A DNA stretch of 64,000 nt from Nocardia farcinica (lineage in GTDB: Bacteria; Actinomycetota; Actinomycetes; Mycobacteriales; Mycobacteriaceae). The position numbers and the translations under genes are program-made. Shown piece by piece: positions 10,163 through 18,385 of the stretch (position 1 is the stretch's first letter; each line of letters starts with the position of its first letter). Location of the stretch: assembly GCF_001182745.1 (NCBI RefSeq), contig NZ_LN868938.1:620001-684000 (forward strand), read 5' to 3'. A model generated the notes under the pieces. It was not told the DNA's origin and searched no databases. It was given only the letters and a program-made list of their open reading frames with translations.

Positions 10163-11134
10163 TCAGGGCTCCTGCCGGAACCGCGCGGCCACCAGCGCGC
10201 CGACCTCGGCCATCGCCGCGCGGGCACGCGCCACGTTCGCCGTCTGCATGGCGAAACCGTGGCCCATTCCCGGATAGCGCAGTTGCGCGGTGGGCACGCC
10301 CGCCGCGCGGAGGCGGTCGCCGTAGGCTTCGACGGCGTCCCGCAACGGGTCGGCATAGCCGACGGCGATGATCGCCGGGGGCAGGCCGGCGAGCGAATCG
10401 GCCAGTGCGGGAACACCGTACGCGTCGTCGGTCGCCGGGTCCTCGCCGAGGTAGAGGCTCTTCATCCAATCGATGTCGGCGGCGGTCAGGAAGGGTGAAT
10501 CACCGAACTCCCGCATCGAGGGCCGGTCGGTGCGGCGTTCGATCCCGGGATAGAACAGCACCTGCTGGGCGATGCCGGGCCCGGCCTCATCGCGGCTGCG
10601 CAGGGCGGTGGCCGCGGCCATGCTGCCGCCCGCGCTGTCGCCGCCGACCCCGATCCGGGACCTCGCCACACCCCAGGCCGCGGCGTTCTCGTGCAGCCAG
10701 CACAGTGCCGCGTAGGCCTCGTCGTTGGCGACGGGGTAGCGGTGCTCGGGCGCGAGCCGGTACTCGACGTTGACCACCACGGCACCGGTGGCGTCGGCGA
10801 TATCGCGGGCGAGCCGGTCGAAGGAGTGCAGCGAGCCCATGATCATGCCGCCGCCGTGGAACCACACCAGGGCGGATGCGTCCGACTCCGGGGCGGTGTG
10901 CGGGCGGTAGACGCGCACCGGGATGTCGCCGTGCGGGCCCTCGATCGAGGCGTCGCGCACCGACGCCATCGCCGGGCCGGGCGGGCGCACGATCGATTCG
11001 AGCGAGCGGCGCGCCGCGGCCACGCCGCCATCGCGCAGCGTGCCCGCCCGGTGGCTCTCGATGGCCGCGACGAGGACGGCGACATCGGGGTCCCAGGCGA
11101 AGCGGTAGGGCGGGTGCCCGGTCGGAACGGTCAC
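10163..11134 (-). CDS. alpha/beta hydrolase (hormone-sensitive lipase type esterase)
   Basis: This 323-residue carboxylesterase has the oxyanion-hole motif FHGGGMIMGS at about residue 90, nucleophile GDSAGG at about residue 164, Asp in VGYADPLRD (about 262) and His in GMGHGF (about 292), a complete catalytic triad of the HSL/family IV type. It lies 4 bases after the GntR gene on the same strand and so is likely the last gene of the acyl-CoA operon. A role in hydrolysing an ester or lactone intermediate fits, but the substrate is not known. Confidence 0.9.
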   Translation of the reverse strand: MTVPTGHPPYRFAWDPDVAVLVAAIESHRAGTLRDGGVAAARRSLESIVRPPGPAMASVRDASIEGPHGDIPVRVYRPHTAPESDASALVWFHGGGMIMGSLHSFDRLARDIADATGAVVVNVEYRLAPEHRYPVANDEAYAALCWLHENAAAWGVARSRIGVGGDSAGGSMAAATALRSRDEAGPGIAQQVLFYPGIERRTDRPSMREFGDSPFLTAADIDWMKSLYLGEDPATDDAYGVPALADSLAGLPPAIIAVGYADPLRDAVEAYGDRLRAAGVPTAQLRYPGMGHGFAMQTANVARARAAMAEVGALVAARFRQEP

Positions 11135-11138
11135 TGAT

Positions 11139-11867
11139 CTACTCCTCGGGAATGTCGGGATCCCGCGCGCGATCCGCGGCCGTGCGGGTGGCGCGAAGCA
11201 TGATCCCGGTGCTGGTCTCCCCGCCGTGGCGGTGCTCGTCCATCAGGGTGACGAGCCGTTCGTTGTCGTGGCGGGCCAGCGCGTCGATCATCTGGTCGTG
11301 TTCGGCCACCACCCGCGCGCGGGCGGCGGGGTCGTAGAGGTAGGCGGCGTGATACGGCATCGCCAGCGTCCACAGCCTGCGCACTTCGGCGACCACCAGG
11401 TTCAGCGGGGAGCGGTCGAAGATGGCGAAGTGGAAGGCGTGGTTGTGCAGGCGCATGGCGAGGATGTCGCCGTCTTCGGCGGCCGTGGTCACCAGGGCGC
11501 CCAGGCGGGTGACCTCGGCGACGGCGTCGTCGGGGAAGGGCGGCAGCGAGCGAAGCACCTCGGGTTCGAGCGCGGCGCGCATCAGGTAGATCTGATCGAA
11601 ATCGCTCTGCCGCAGGCGGGCGACGGTGTAGCCGACGTTGGGCTGATGTTCGACCAGGCCCGCGGCGGTGAGGTGGCGCAGCGCCTCGCGGATGGGCAGT
11701 CGGCTGACGCCGAGTTGCTCGGCCATCAGTACCTGCCGGATGGGCTGACCGGGCAGCAGTTCCCCGCTCACGATCAGCCGTTCGATCTCCTCGACCACCC
11801 GTCCGGTGGCGCGGCCGACGTCGCGACCGCCTTCCGCTGCCGCTGCACTGCCGCTCTGCCTGCTCAC
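11139..11867 (-). CDS. GntR family transcriptional regulator (FadR/FCD type)
   Basis: This 242-residue regulator has an N-terminal winged helix (about residues 20-85, with MAEQLGVSRLPIREALRHL as the helix-turn-helix) and an all-helical FCD ligand-binding domain. GTG 11867 overlaps the CoA-transferase stop as GTGA, which sets the start. Being encoded at the end of the operon that begins with the enoyl-CoA hydratase, it probably represses its own operon and releases DNA on binding an acyl-type ligand. The TTGGATCCAA element at 16151-16160 is of the form this family binds. Confidence 0.9.
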   Translation of the reverse strand: MSRQSGSAAAAEGGRDVGRATGRVVEEIERLIVSGELLPGQPIRQVLMAEQLGVSRLPIREALRHLTAAGLVEHQPNVGYTVARLRQSDFDQIYLMRAALEPEVLRSLPPFPDDAVAEVTRLGALVTTAAEDGDILAMRLHNHAFHFAIFDRSPLNLVVAEVRRLWTLAMPYHAAYLYDPAARARVVAEHDQMIDALARHDNERLVTLMDEHRHGGETSTGIMLRATRTAADRARDPDIPEE

Positions 11868-13120
11868 GGGTCTCCGAAGATACCAGCAGCGCGCATGGCC
11901 TCGATCTGCTCGGCGCGGTAACCCATGGCCCGCAGCACCGCGGCGGTGTCGGCGCCGCGCGGCACCGCCGGGCGCGGCATGCGATGCGGCGAGCGGCTCA
12001 GTTTCACCGGTACCCCGACGCCGCGGTAGTCCGCCGTCTCCAGGAACAGCCCGCGATGGCGGGTCTGCTCGGCCTGTAGCGCCTCGTCCACCGTGTTGAC
12101 CGGCGCGGCGGCCACCCCGGCCTCTTCCAGCCGGCGCGCGAGGTCCGTGCGCTGCCACCCGGCGATGCGTTCGGCCAGGATCGCGACGAGTTCCGCGCGG
12201 TGGATGTAGCGCTGCCCGTTGTCGGCGAAGCGCGGATCCTCGGCCAGCTCGGGCATGCCGAGCGTGGTCACCAGGGAGCGGAACTGGCGGTTGTTGGCGG
12301 CGCTGACGAAGAAGTCGCCGTCGGCGGCGCGGAACACCTGGTACGGCACCACCGTCGGGTGGAAGTCGCCGGTGCGCTGGGGCACCCGGCCGCTGGCGAT
12401 CCAGTTGGCCGCGTGCGGGTGCAGGATCGAGATGGCCGAGTCCAGCAGCGCCATGTCGACCAGTTGGCCGCGCCCGCTGCGTTCCCGCTCGAGCAGCGCC
12501 AGCAGGATTCCGTTGACCGCCAGGTTCGCGGTGACGATGTCGACGATCGGCACGCCGACCCGGAGCGGATTGCCGTCCGGGTAGCCGTTGATGCTCATCA
12601 GGCCGCCGAAGGACTGCAATACCGCGTCGTACCCGGGCAGGCCGCCCATCGGCCCGTCCACGCCGAAACCGGTGATGCGGCAGTAGATCAAGCGGGGATG
12701 CCGCTCGGCCAGCACCGTCTCGTAGTCGAATCCCCACCGGGCCATGGTGCCCGCCTTGAAGTTCTCGATCACGATGTCCGCGCCGGCGAGCAGGTGCGCC
12801 AGGATCTCGCGGCCCTGGTCGGTGCTCAGGTCGAGGCCGATGTTGTCCTTGCTGTGGTTCAGGCTGGCGTAGTAGGCGCTGCTGGTGCCCTCGTCCACGA
12901 ACGGCGGGCCCCAGCCACGGGTCTCGTCCCCGCCCGGGCCCTCCACTTTGATCACCTCGGCGCCCTGGTCGGCGAGCATCTGCGCGGTGTACGGGCCGGC
13001 GAGCACGCGGCTCAGGTCGAGCACCCGGACTCCGCCGAGCACGCCGGTGCCGGTCGCGGTGTCGGCGGCGCGCCAGGCGGCGCGGCCGTCGACGGTCTCG
13101 TCGGTGGTGGTGATACTCAT
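11864..13120 (-). CDS. class III CoA-transferase (CaiB/BaiF family)
   Basis: This 418-residue enzyme moves CoA between carboxylic acids. The N-terminal motif RVLDLSRVLAGPYTAQ, the stretch GAEVIKVE and the catalytic Asp of GYDAVLQS (about residue 165) followed by GG are typical. ATG 13120 overlaps the upstream acyl-CoA dehydrogenase stop as ATGA. In this operon it would activate a carboxylic acid intermediate to its CoA ester ahead of dehydrogenation and hydration. No acyl-CoA ligase is visible in the window, so this may be the main entry into the CoA-bound part of the pathway. Confidence 0.9.
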   Translation of the reverse strand: MSITTTDETVDGRAAWRAADTATGTGVLGGVRVLDLSRVLAGPYTAQMLADQGAEVIKVEGPGGDETRGWGPPFVDEGTSSAYYASLNHSKDNIGLDLSTDQGREILAHLLAGADIVIENFKAGTMARWGFDYETVLAERHPRLIYCRITGFGVDGPMGGLPGYDAVLQSFGGLMSINGYPDGNPLRVGVPIVDIVTANLAVNGILLALLERERSGRGQLVDMALLDSAISILHPHAANWIASGRVPQRTGDFHPTVVPYQVFRAADGDFFVSAANNRQFRSLVTTLGMPELAEDPRFADNGQRYIHRAELVAILAERIAGWQRTDLARRLEEAGVAAAPVNTVDEALQAEQTRHRGLFLETADYRGVGVPVKLSRSPHRMPRPAVPRGADTAAVLRAMGYRAEQIEAMRAAGIFGDP

Positions 13121-14187
13121 CGCGCACTCTCCTCTGCGGCAGCGGGTTCGGTGGCGCCGGTGACGAGATCCCAGGGATCGGCGCCGTCGTCGAGGATCTG
13201 CCCGGCCAGCACGTGCGACCAGTACCGTTCGCCGCCGTAGCGGTCGCGCCAGCTCCACAGCGCGGTGGTGAAGCGGCCGAGGCTGTGCTCGGAGGTGAAG
13301 CCGAGGGCGCCGTGGATCTGGTGTCCGATCGCGGCTACCTCCCGAGCGGATGCCGAGGCCACCACCTTGGCGGCCGCGATCGCGGTGCGTCGGGTCGCGG
13401 TATCGGCGGTGGCGGCGGCCGCCGTGGCGGTGTCCAGCAACGCGGCGAGCGCGGTGAGCCCGGCCAAGCGCTGCTGGACGGCCTGGAACTTGGCCAGTGG
13501 CCGGCCGAATTGGGTGCGCTCGGCGGCGTAGCGGACCGACCGGTCCCGGACGGCCGCGGCCGCGGCGGCGAGCGCCACGGTGTATGCCAGCGCTCCCCGC
13601 TCCTCCAAATCAGCTGCGGTATAGGGTGATTCGTGCAGATCGACGGGCGTCCCGGCGAAGGTGTAGTCATCCATGGCCGCGCCGAGAAGATCGCTGCCGC
13701 GGGTCACGGTGATACCGGGCGCGCCGGCGGCGACGAGCGCGACCGACGGATGTGCCTGCGGCTCGGGCAGCACGATCACCAGGACCGCGGCCTCGGCGCC
13801 GTGGACGACGCCGGTGACGGTGCCGTCGAGCACCACGCCCTCGGCGGTCCGGCGCACCGTGCACCGGCCGTCGGCGAAGGCCGGCGTGGCGGGGCCGGTG
13901 GCCGGGCCCCCGGTGCACTCGGCGACGATGCGGCTCGCCAGGGTGTGCTCGAGCAGCATGGTGAGCGCGCCCCGGGTGGTGGCGGCGTGCAGTACCGACA
14001 GTGCGTCGAGGGCCGTGCCGCCGCTGCCGCCCTGGTCCTCCGGGATCCCGATTCCGGTGAAGCCGGACTCGCTGAGCGCGTTCCAGAACGCCCGATCGGG
14101 CGCGGCGGCCGGCGTGGTCGTGTCGACTCCGGCGCGGTCGGCCATCGCGGCGACGGCCCCGAGTAGTTCGTTGTTCCAGTTCGTCAT
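13117..14187 (-). CDS. acyl-CoA dehydrogenase family protein (possible beta subunit)
   Basis: This 356-residue acyl-CoA dehydrogenase-like flavoprotein has the N-terminal helical domain, GIPEDQGGSGG loop and C-terminal helical bundle of the family. Its C-terminus (YGGERYWSHVLAG) lacks the usual GTNEI segment found in its neighbour. ATG 14187 overlaps the upstream stop as ATGA. Two adjacent, overlapping dehydrogenase genes often encode alpha2-beta2 enzymes in actinobacterial steroid side-chain degradation (the ChsE1-ChsE2 type), and this pair looks like that. Working as a heteromer is an inference from gene arrangement. Confidence 0.85.
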   Translation of the reverse strand: MTNWNNELLGAVAAMADRAGVDTTTPAAAPDRAFWNALSESGFTGIGIPEDQGGSGGTALDALSVLHAATTRGALTMLLEHTLASRIVAECTGGPATGPATPAFADGRCTVRRTAEGVVLDGTVTGVVHGAEAAVLVIVLPEPQAHPSVALVAAGAPGITVTRGSDLLGAAMDDYTFAGTPVDLHESPYTAADLEERGALAYTVALAAAAAAVRDRSVRYAAERTQFGRPLAKFQAVQQRLAGLTALAALLDTATAAAATADTATRRTAIAAAKVVASASAREVAAIGHQIHGALGFTSEHSLGRFTTALWSWRDRYGGERYWSHVLAGQILDDGADPWDLVTGATEPAAAEESAR

Positions 14188-15335
14188 CGCAAACCCATTC
14201 CGCGCGCGACGATTCCGCGCAAGATCTCGTTCGTGCCGCCGCGCAGGGTGAAGGCGGGGGTGTGCAGGATGCCGGTCGCGAGGAGCCGGGCGAAGGGCTC
14301 GCCGCCGGTGCGGCGCGGTGCGACCTCGGTGCACGCGCGGATGGCCTCGACGACGTCGCCCTCGAAGGTGGAGCCGAGGTCTTTCACCATGGCCGCGAGC
14401 ACGTCGGGCTTGCGGCCGGCGGCGAGCTCGGTCGTGACCGCCAGTGACATCCGGCGCAGCGCCCACGCGCGGGCGGTGAGCGTTCCGAGGGTGACTCGCT
14501 GCTGCTCGGTGGCGCCGGCGCGGCGTAGCTCGGCGGCCCAGGCGCGCAGCAGCGGCATGGTGGACAGGTAGCGTTCGGGGCCGGAACGCTCGAAGGCCAG
14601 CTCGCTCATCACCTGGTCCCAGCCGGCGCCGCGGCGGCCGAGCAGGGCCTCGGCGCCGACGTGGGCGTCGTGGAAGACGACCTCGTTGAAGTGTGCGCCG
14701 CCGTCGATGCTGCGCAGTGGGCGCACCTCGATGTCGGGGTGGTCCAGGTCGACCAGGAATTGGGAGAGCCCGGTCTGCCGGTCGGCCGGGGTGCCGTCGG
14801 TGCGGGCCAGCAGGACCATCGCGTGGGCCACGTGGGCGCCGGTGGTCCAGACCTTGGTGCCGCTGAGCGTCCACGAGCCGTCGGGGTGTTCGGTCGCCTT
14901 GGTGCGCACGGCGGCGAGGTCGGAACCGGCGTCCGGCTCGCTCATGCCGATGGCGAAAAACAGTGTGCCCGCGGCGATTCCGGGCAGGTAGCGCTGCTTC
15001 TGCGCCTCGCTGCCGTTGGCGAGGATGCCCGGCGCCATCTGCCGGTCGGCGATCCAGTGCGCGGCGACCGGCGCGCCGTGGGCGAGCAGTTCCTCGGTGA
15101 CCACGAACCGTTCGGCCGGCGACCGCTCGTGGCCGCCGTATCGTCGGGGCAGTGTCATGCCCAGCCAGCCGCGGGCGCCGAGTTCGGCGCTGAAGGCGGG
15201 GTCGAAGCCGCTCATCCAGTTGTCCGGCGCGGGGGCGAAGGCGCCGGCCGCGAGGCGGTCGCGCAGGAATCCGCGCACCTCCGCACGGACATCACGCAAC
15301 GTCTCGTCGGTGACCGCTGCGGCGACGGCGGTCAT
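14184..15335 (-). CDS. acyl-CoA dehydrogenase (possible alpha subunit)
   Basis: This 383-residue FAD-dependent acyl-CoA dehydrogenase carries FAIGMSEPDAGSDLA and WTLSGTKVWTTGA, the FAD/substrate segments of the family, and the C-terminal RGGTNEILRGIVARGM. It introduces the alpha-beta double bond into an acyl-CoA. ATG 15335 is chosen because it overlaps the enoyl-CoA hydratase stop as ATGA and matches the family's N-terminus; an earlier in-frame start lies within the upstream gene. It is probably a partner of the next dehydrogenase gene. Confidence 0.9.
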   Translation of the reverse strand: MTAVAAAVTDETLRDVRAEVRGFLRDRLAAGAFAPAPDNWMSGFDPAFSAELGARGWLGMTLPRRYGGHERSPAERFVVTEELLAHGAPVAAHWIADRQMAPGILANGSEAQKQRYLPGIAAGTLFFAIGMSEPDAGSDLAAVRTKATEHPDGSWTLSGTKVWTTGAHVAHAMVLLARTDGTPADRQTGLSQFLVDLDHPDIEVRPLRSIDGGAHFNEVVFHDAHVGAEALLGRRGAGWDQVMSELAFERSGPERYLSTMPLLRAWAAELRRAGATEQQRVTLGTLTARAWALRRMSLAVTTELAAGRKPDVLAAMVKDLGSTFEGDVVEAIRACTEVAPRRTGGEPFARLLATGILHTPAFTLRGGTNEILRGIVARGMGLR

Positions 15336-16132
15336 CGTCCCGGCCCTCGCGACGACCAGGAGCCCTCGCCCTTGCGCGACATCGACCACATCTGCACGCC
15401 GCGTTCGATCTCCAACGCCGAAGACCAGCTCACCGCGGGCGGGCCGAGCTCGAGTCGGGCGCTGTTCATGATCCGCCGGGTGAGTTCGGGGTCGGTGGCG
15501 GCCGGGGCGGTCAACTCATCGATGCGGGCGTCCATTTCGGACTCTTCGACCGCGAGATGGGCCAGTCCGCGCGCGACCGCCTCGGTGCCGGTCAGCGACA
15601 GGCCGCAGGCGGCAAGGGCGATCGTGCTCGACCAGCCGACGGCACGGCCGAGCAGGGCCAGATGTCCGCCGCCCGGGTGGATGCGGCGGGCCAGGAATCC
15701 GCTCTCCAGCCGGGCCTCGGGTGTGGTCACCATCAGGTCGGTGGCCATGGCGAGATTGAGGCCTGCGCCGACCGCGCCGCCTACGACGCGGGAGATGGTG
15801 GGTACCGGCAACATGCCCACGCGGACGAACGCGCCGTAGACGGCGGAGGTGCGGCTCACCGCCTCGGGCGAGGCGGGGTCGGCCGAGGAGGCGGCCAAGT
15901 CGCGGGTGTCGGCACCACTGCAGAAGTAGGCGCCGGCCGCGCGGACCACGACCGCGCCGATGCCGGGGTCGCTCTCCACGCGCGTGCAGAAATCATCGAT
16001 GAGCGCGGCCATGTCGAGGCTGATCGCGTTCTTGCGGCGGGGGTTGTTCAGGGTCAGCTGCGCGACACCGTCGGTGTAGTCGGTCAGGACCGGCGGTTCG
16101 GACGGGGCGTCGACCGGTGTGTCTGGCATCAT
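15332..16132 (-). CDS. enoyl-CoA hydratase/isomerase family protein
   Basis: This 266-residue crotonase-fold protein has the oxyanion-hole segment AYFCSGADTRDL (about residues 65-78) and the downstream GGAVGAGLNLAMATD helix. Family members hydrate enoyl-CoA, isomerise double bonds or cleave rings. The usual second catalytic Glu is not obvious, so the exact reaction is open. It is the first gene of the five-gene operon and faces the SDR at 16267 across a 134-base divergent promoter region. The start may be either of two adjacent ATG codons (16132 or 16129); no strong ribosome-binding site is seen. Confidence 0.85.
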   Translation of the reverse strand: MMPDTPVDAPSEPPVLTDYTDGVAQLTLNNPRRKNAISLDMAALIDDFCTRVESDPGIGAVVVRAAGAYFCSGADTRDLAASSADPASPEAVSRTSAVYGAFVRVGMLPVPTISRVVGGAVGAGLNLAMATDLMVTTPEARLESGFLARRIHPGGGHLALLGRAVGWSSTIALAACGLSLTGTEAVARGLAHLAVEESEMDARIDELTAPAATDPELTRRIMNSARLELGPPAVSWSSALEIERGVQMWSMSRKGEGSWSSRGPGR

Positions 16133-16150
16133 GCGCCCACGCTAGCAAGA

Positions 16151-16172
16151 TTGGATCCAAAATAAAATCCAA
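16151..16172. promoter_or_regulatory. operator candidate for the GntR regulator, divergent promoter region
   Basis: The perfect palindrome TTGGATCCAA (16151-16160) is followed by a further half-site ATCCAA (16167-16172), which also forms an inverted repeat with the first TTGGAT. FadR/FCD-type GntR proteins bind short AT-flanked palindromes of this kind. It is placed to control both the acyl-CoA operon (minus) and the SDR/VOC pair (plus). A TTGACA-like -35 for the plus strand lies at 16179-16184. Confidence 0.6.
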
Positions 16173-16266
16173 TACTGATTGACAATTGCGTCGCGTCCTC
16201 CGAGAGTGAGCACAGGCGGGACGCCACCCCCGCGAGCCGGTGGCGCAGCGATCGAAAGGTGAGAGC

Positions 16267-17025
16267 GTGTTCGAGTTGGACGGACGAATTGCCCTGGTCA
16301 CGGGCGCGGGTCAAAGCGTGGGGGAGGGGATCGCCACGGTGTTGGCGCGGCAGGGCGCGACCGTCGTGGTGAACGACCTGTTCGCCGATCGTGCGCAGCG
16401 GGTGGCCGAGGCCATCGTCGCCGAGGGCAACAAGGCGATCGCGCGCGCCTTCGACGTCACCGACTACCAGGCGACGGTGGCGGCGGTCCGCTCCGCCGAG
16501 GCCGAACTCGGCCACCACGTGGACATCCTGGTCAACAACGCGGGCGTCGCCGAGGACCGGGTGAGCAAGCCGTTCCGGGAACTCACCCCCGAGCAGTGGC
16601 CGCCCTCGATCGACCTCAACATCTACGGCGCGCTGAACTGCATCAAGGCGGTCATCGACGGAATGTGTGACAACGGCTGGGGTCGCGTGGTGCAGATCTC
16701 CTCGGGCTCGGCCCGTACCGGGCAGAACATCAACGTGTCGATGTACGCCACCGGCAAGAGCGGCATCGAGGGCTTCATCCGCCACCTCGCCGCCGAGACC
16801 GGCCAGTACGGGGTGACGGCCAACATCGTCGCGCTCGGCCTGCAGGCCAACCTGGTGCACAAGATGCCGCCCGAACAGATCGAGCGGCTCATCGCGGGCA
16901 TCCCGATCGGGCGGCTCGGCGACCCCATCGAGGTCGGTGCGTTCTGCGCGTACCTGGCCTCGAACGAAGCCGGCGGCATGACCGGCCAGACCCTGGACTT
17001 CAACGGCGGGTCGCAGACGCGATGA
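16267..17025 (+). CDS. SDR family oxidoreductase
   Basis: This 252-residue classical SDR has cofactor motif TGAGQSVGEG (about residues 11-20), NNAG (about 86), active-site Ser in SSGSAR and YATGK (Tyr about 159). Homologues with this pattern reduce 3-oxoacyl-CoA/ACP or oxidise cyclic alcohols. GTG 16267 is preferred because AAAGGTGAG sits just upstream; an in-frame GTG at 16240 has no good ribosome-binding site. Its stop overlaps the next gene by ATGA. It is divergent from the acyl-CoA operon and likely under the same GntR control. Confidence 0.87.
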   Translation: MFELDGRIALVTGAGQSVGEGIATVLARQGATVVVNDLFADRAQRVAEAIVAEGNKAIARAFDVTDYQATVAAVRSAEAELGHHVDILVNNAGVAEDRVSKPFRELTPEQWPPSIDLNIYGALNCIKAVIDGMCDNGWGRVVQISSGSARTGQNINVSMYATGKSGIEGFIRHLAAETGQYGVTANIVALGLQANLVHKMPPEQIERLIAGIPIGRLGDPIEVGAFCAYLASNEAGGMTGQTLDFNGGSQTR

Positions 17026-17405
17026 CGGTAACCCTCTCGCTCACCGCGATCCGGGTGGCAGACCTGGCCCGCGCCACCGAGTTCTACACCGCGGGCTGTG
17101 GATTCGTCGAGGAGAACGCCTTCGCCACCGACGCCTTCGACGCGGTGATCCTGCGGGCGGGGGCGGCCGGGATCGAGCTCATCGCCCCGCGCGGCGAATC
17201 CGCCCCGCCCGAGCACGGCACGATGTTCACCAAGCTGGTGTGCCACGCCGACGATGTCGCCGCGGTGATGGCGGCGGCCTGCGCGCACGGTGGCGCCGAG
17301 GAGATGCCCGCCACCGCGCTGGAGCGTTTCGGCGGTCGCACCATCGGCATGGTGCGCGATCCCGACGGCTATCTGCTCGAGTTCGTCGGTCCGCCCGCGC
17401 AGTAG
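17022..17405 (+). CDS. VOC superfamily (glyoxalase/bleomycin resistance/dioxygenase fold) protein
   Basis: This 127-residue protein has two beta-alpha-beta-beta-beta modules. It starts with LTAIRVADLARATEFY and ends with MVRDPDGYLLEFVG, the usual first and last strands carrying metal ligands. Family members are lyases, epimerases, isomerases or dioxygenases, so the reaction cannot be named. The start overlaps the SDR stop as ATGA, so the two are translated together. Confidence 0.82.
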   Translation: MTVTLSLTAIRVADLARATEFYTAGCGFVEENAFATDAFDAVILRAGAAGIELIAPRGESAPPEHGTMFTKLVCHADDVAAVMAAACAHGGAEEMPATALERFGGRTIGMVRDPDGYLLEFVGPPAQ

Positions 17406-17408
17406 CCA

Positions 17409-17458
17409 GCCCGCTGAGCGGGAAGATCCGGAGTGACGGCGTCGCACGGCGATAGCGT
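17409..17458 (+). promoter_or_regulatory. 15-bp regulon motif plus -10 element, upstream of the SDR/esterase pair
   Basis: Motif copy GCCCGCTGAGCGGGA at 17409-17423 is followed after 29 bp by TAGCGT (17453-17458). The start codon of the SDR is at 17536. Confidence 0.55.
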
Positions 17459-17535
17459 GACGCCGTTCGTACCCGATGCCGGTCACCACGCACTCGGGGC
17501 GGCATCGATGAGACGTCCACCTCGAGGAGTGTGCG

Positions 17536-18363
17536 GTGCGGGATTTGAGAGGGCGGGTGGCGGTCGTCACCGGCGGAGCCAACGGAATCGGCAAGGGGCT
17601 CGCGACCCGGTTCCTGACCGAGGGCATGGCGGTCGTGATCGCCGACAACGATCGTGGTGATCTCGACCGCGCCACCGCGGAACTGTCCGCGCTGGGGGAG
17701 GTGCTGGCCGTGCCCACCGACGTCGCCGACGCCACCTCGGTGCAGGCGCTCGCCGATGCCGCGGTGGCCCGGTTCGGCGCGGTGCACGTGCTGTGTAACA
17801 ACGCGGGCGTCGGTGGGGCGCAACGGTTCTCGACGATCGGGCAGGCGACCTGGGAGTGGACCTTGGGGGTCGACCTGTTCGGCGTCATCCACGGCTGTCG
17901 GATCTTCCTGCCGATCCTGGCCGCGCAGGACGAGGCCTACATCGTCAACACCGCCTCCATGTCCGGCTTCCTGACCGGCGGTTATCTCACCCCGTACAAC
18001 GTTTCCAAGGCCGGTGTGGTCTCGTTGACCGAAGGGTTGGCCTTCGAATGGGCCGAGGAGTTCCCGCACATCGGTGTCGCCGCGCTCTGCCCGGCCTACA
18101 CCGCCACGGCCATCCGCCACGACGAGCGCAACGCCCCGCCCGGGCACGTGCCCCGCGCCGCGGCCGACCCCGCGCTGGCCGAACACCGCGAACAGGTCAG
18201 CCGCACGATCGAACAGGAAGGGCTGCCGGTCTCGGCCGTTGCGGACCTGGTCGTGCGTGGCATGGCCGAGCGCAGGACCCACATCTTCCCGCACCCCGAA
18301 TGGCTGCGGCTGTGGGCGGAACGGGTCGAGCGGGTCACCGCGCAAGCCGCCCCACTTCCGTAG
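17536..18363 (+). CDS. SDR family NAD(P)-dependent oxidoreductase
   Basis: This 275-residue classical SDR has TGGANGIGKG (about residues 12-21), NNAG (about 88) and catalytic YNVSK (Tyr about 155, Lys about 159). GTG 17536 follows CGAGGAG; a nearby GTG at 17531 is in another frame. Such enzymes oxidise or reduce hydroxyl/keto groups of cyclic or acyl substrates. It lies 22 bases before an esterase gene, with a regulon-motif promoter upstream. Confidence 0.86.
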   Translation: MRDLRGRVAVVTGGANGIGKGLATRFLTEGMAVVIADNDRGDLDRATAELSALGEVLAVPTDVADATSVQALADAAVARFGAVHVLCNNAGVGGAQRFSTIGQATWEWTLGVDLFGVIHGCRIFLPILAAQDEAYIVNTASMSGFLTGGYLTPYNVSKAGVVSLTEGLAFEWAEEFPHIGVAALCPAYTATAIRHDERNAPPGHVPRAAADPALAEHREQVSRTIEQEGLPVSAVADLVVRGMAERRTHIFPHPEWLRLWAERVERVTAQAAPLP

Positions 18364-18385
18364 CCGCCGATTCTCAGGAGGACCG

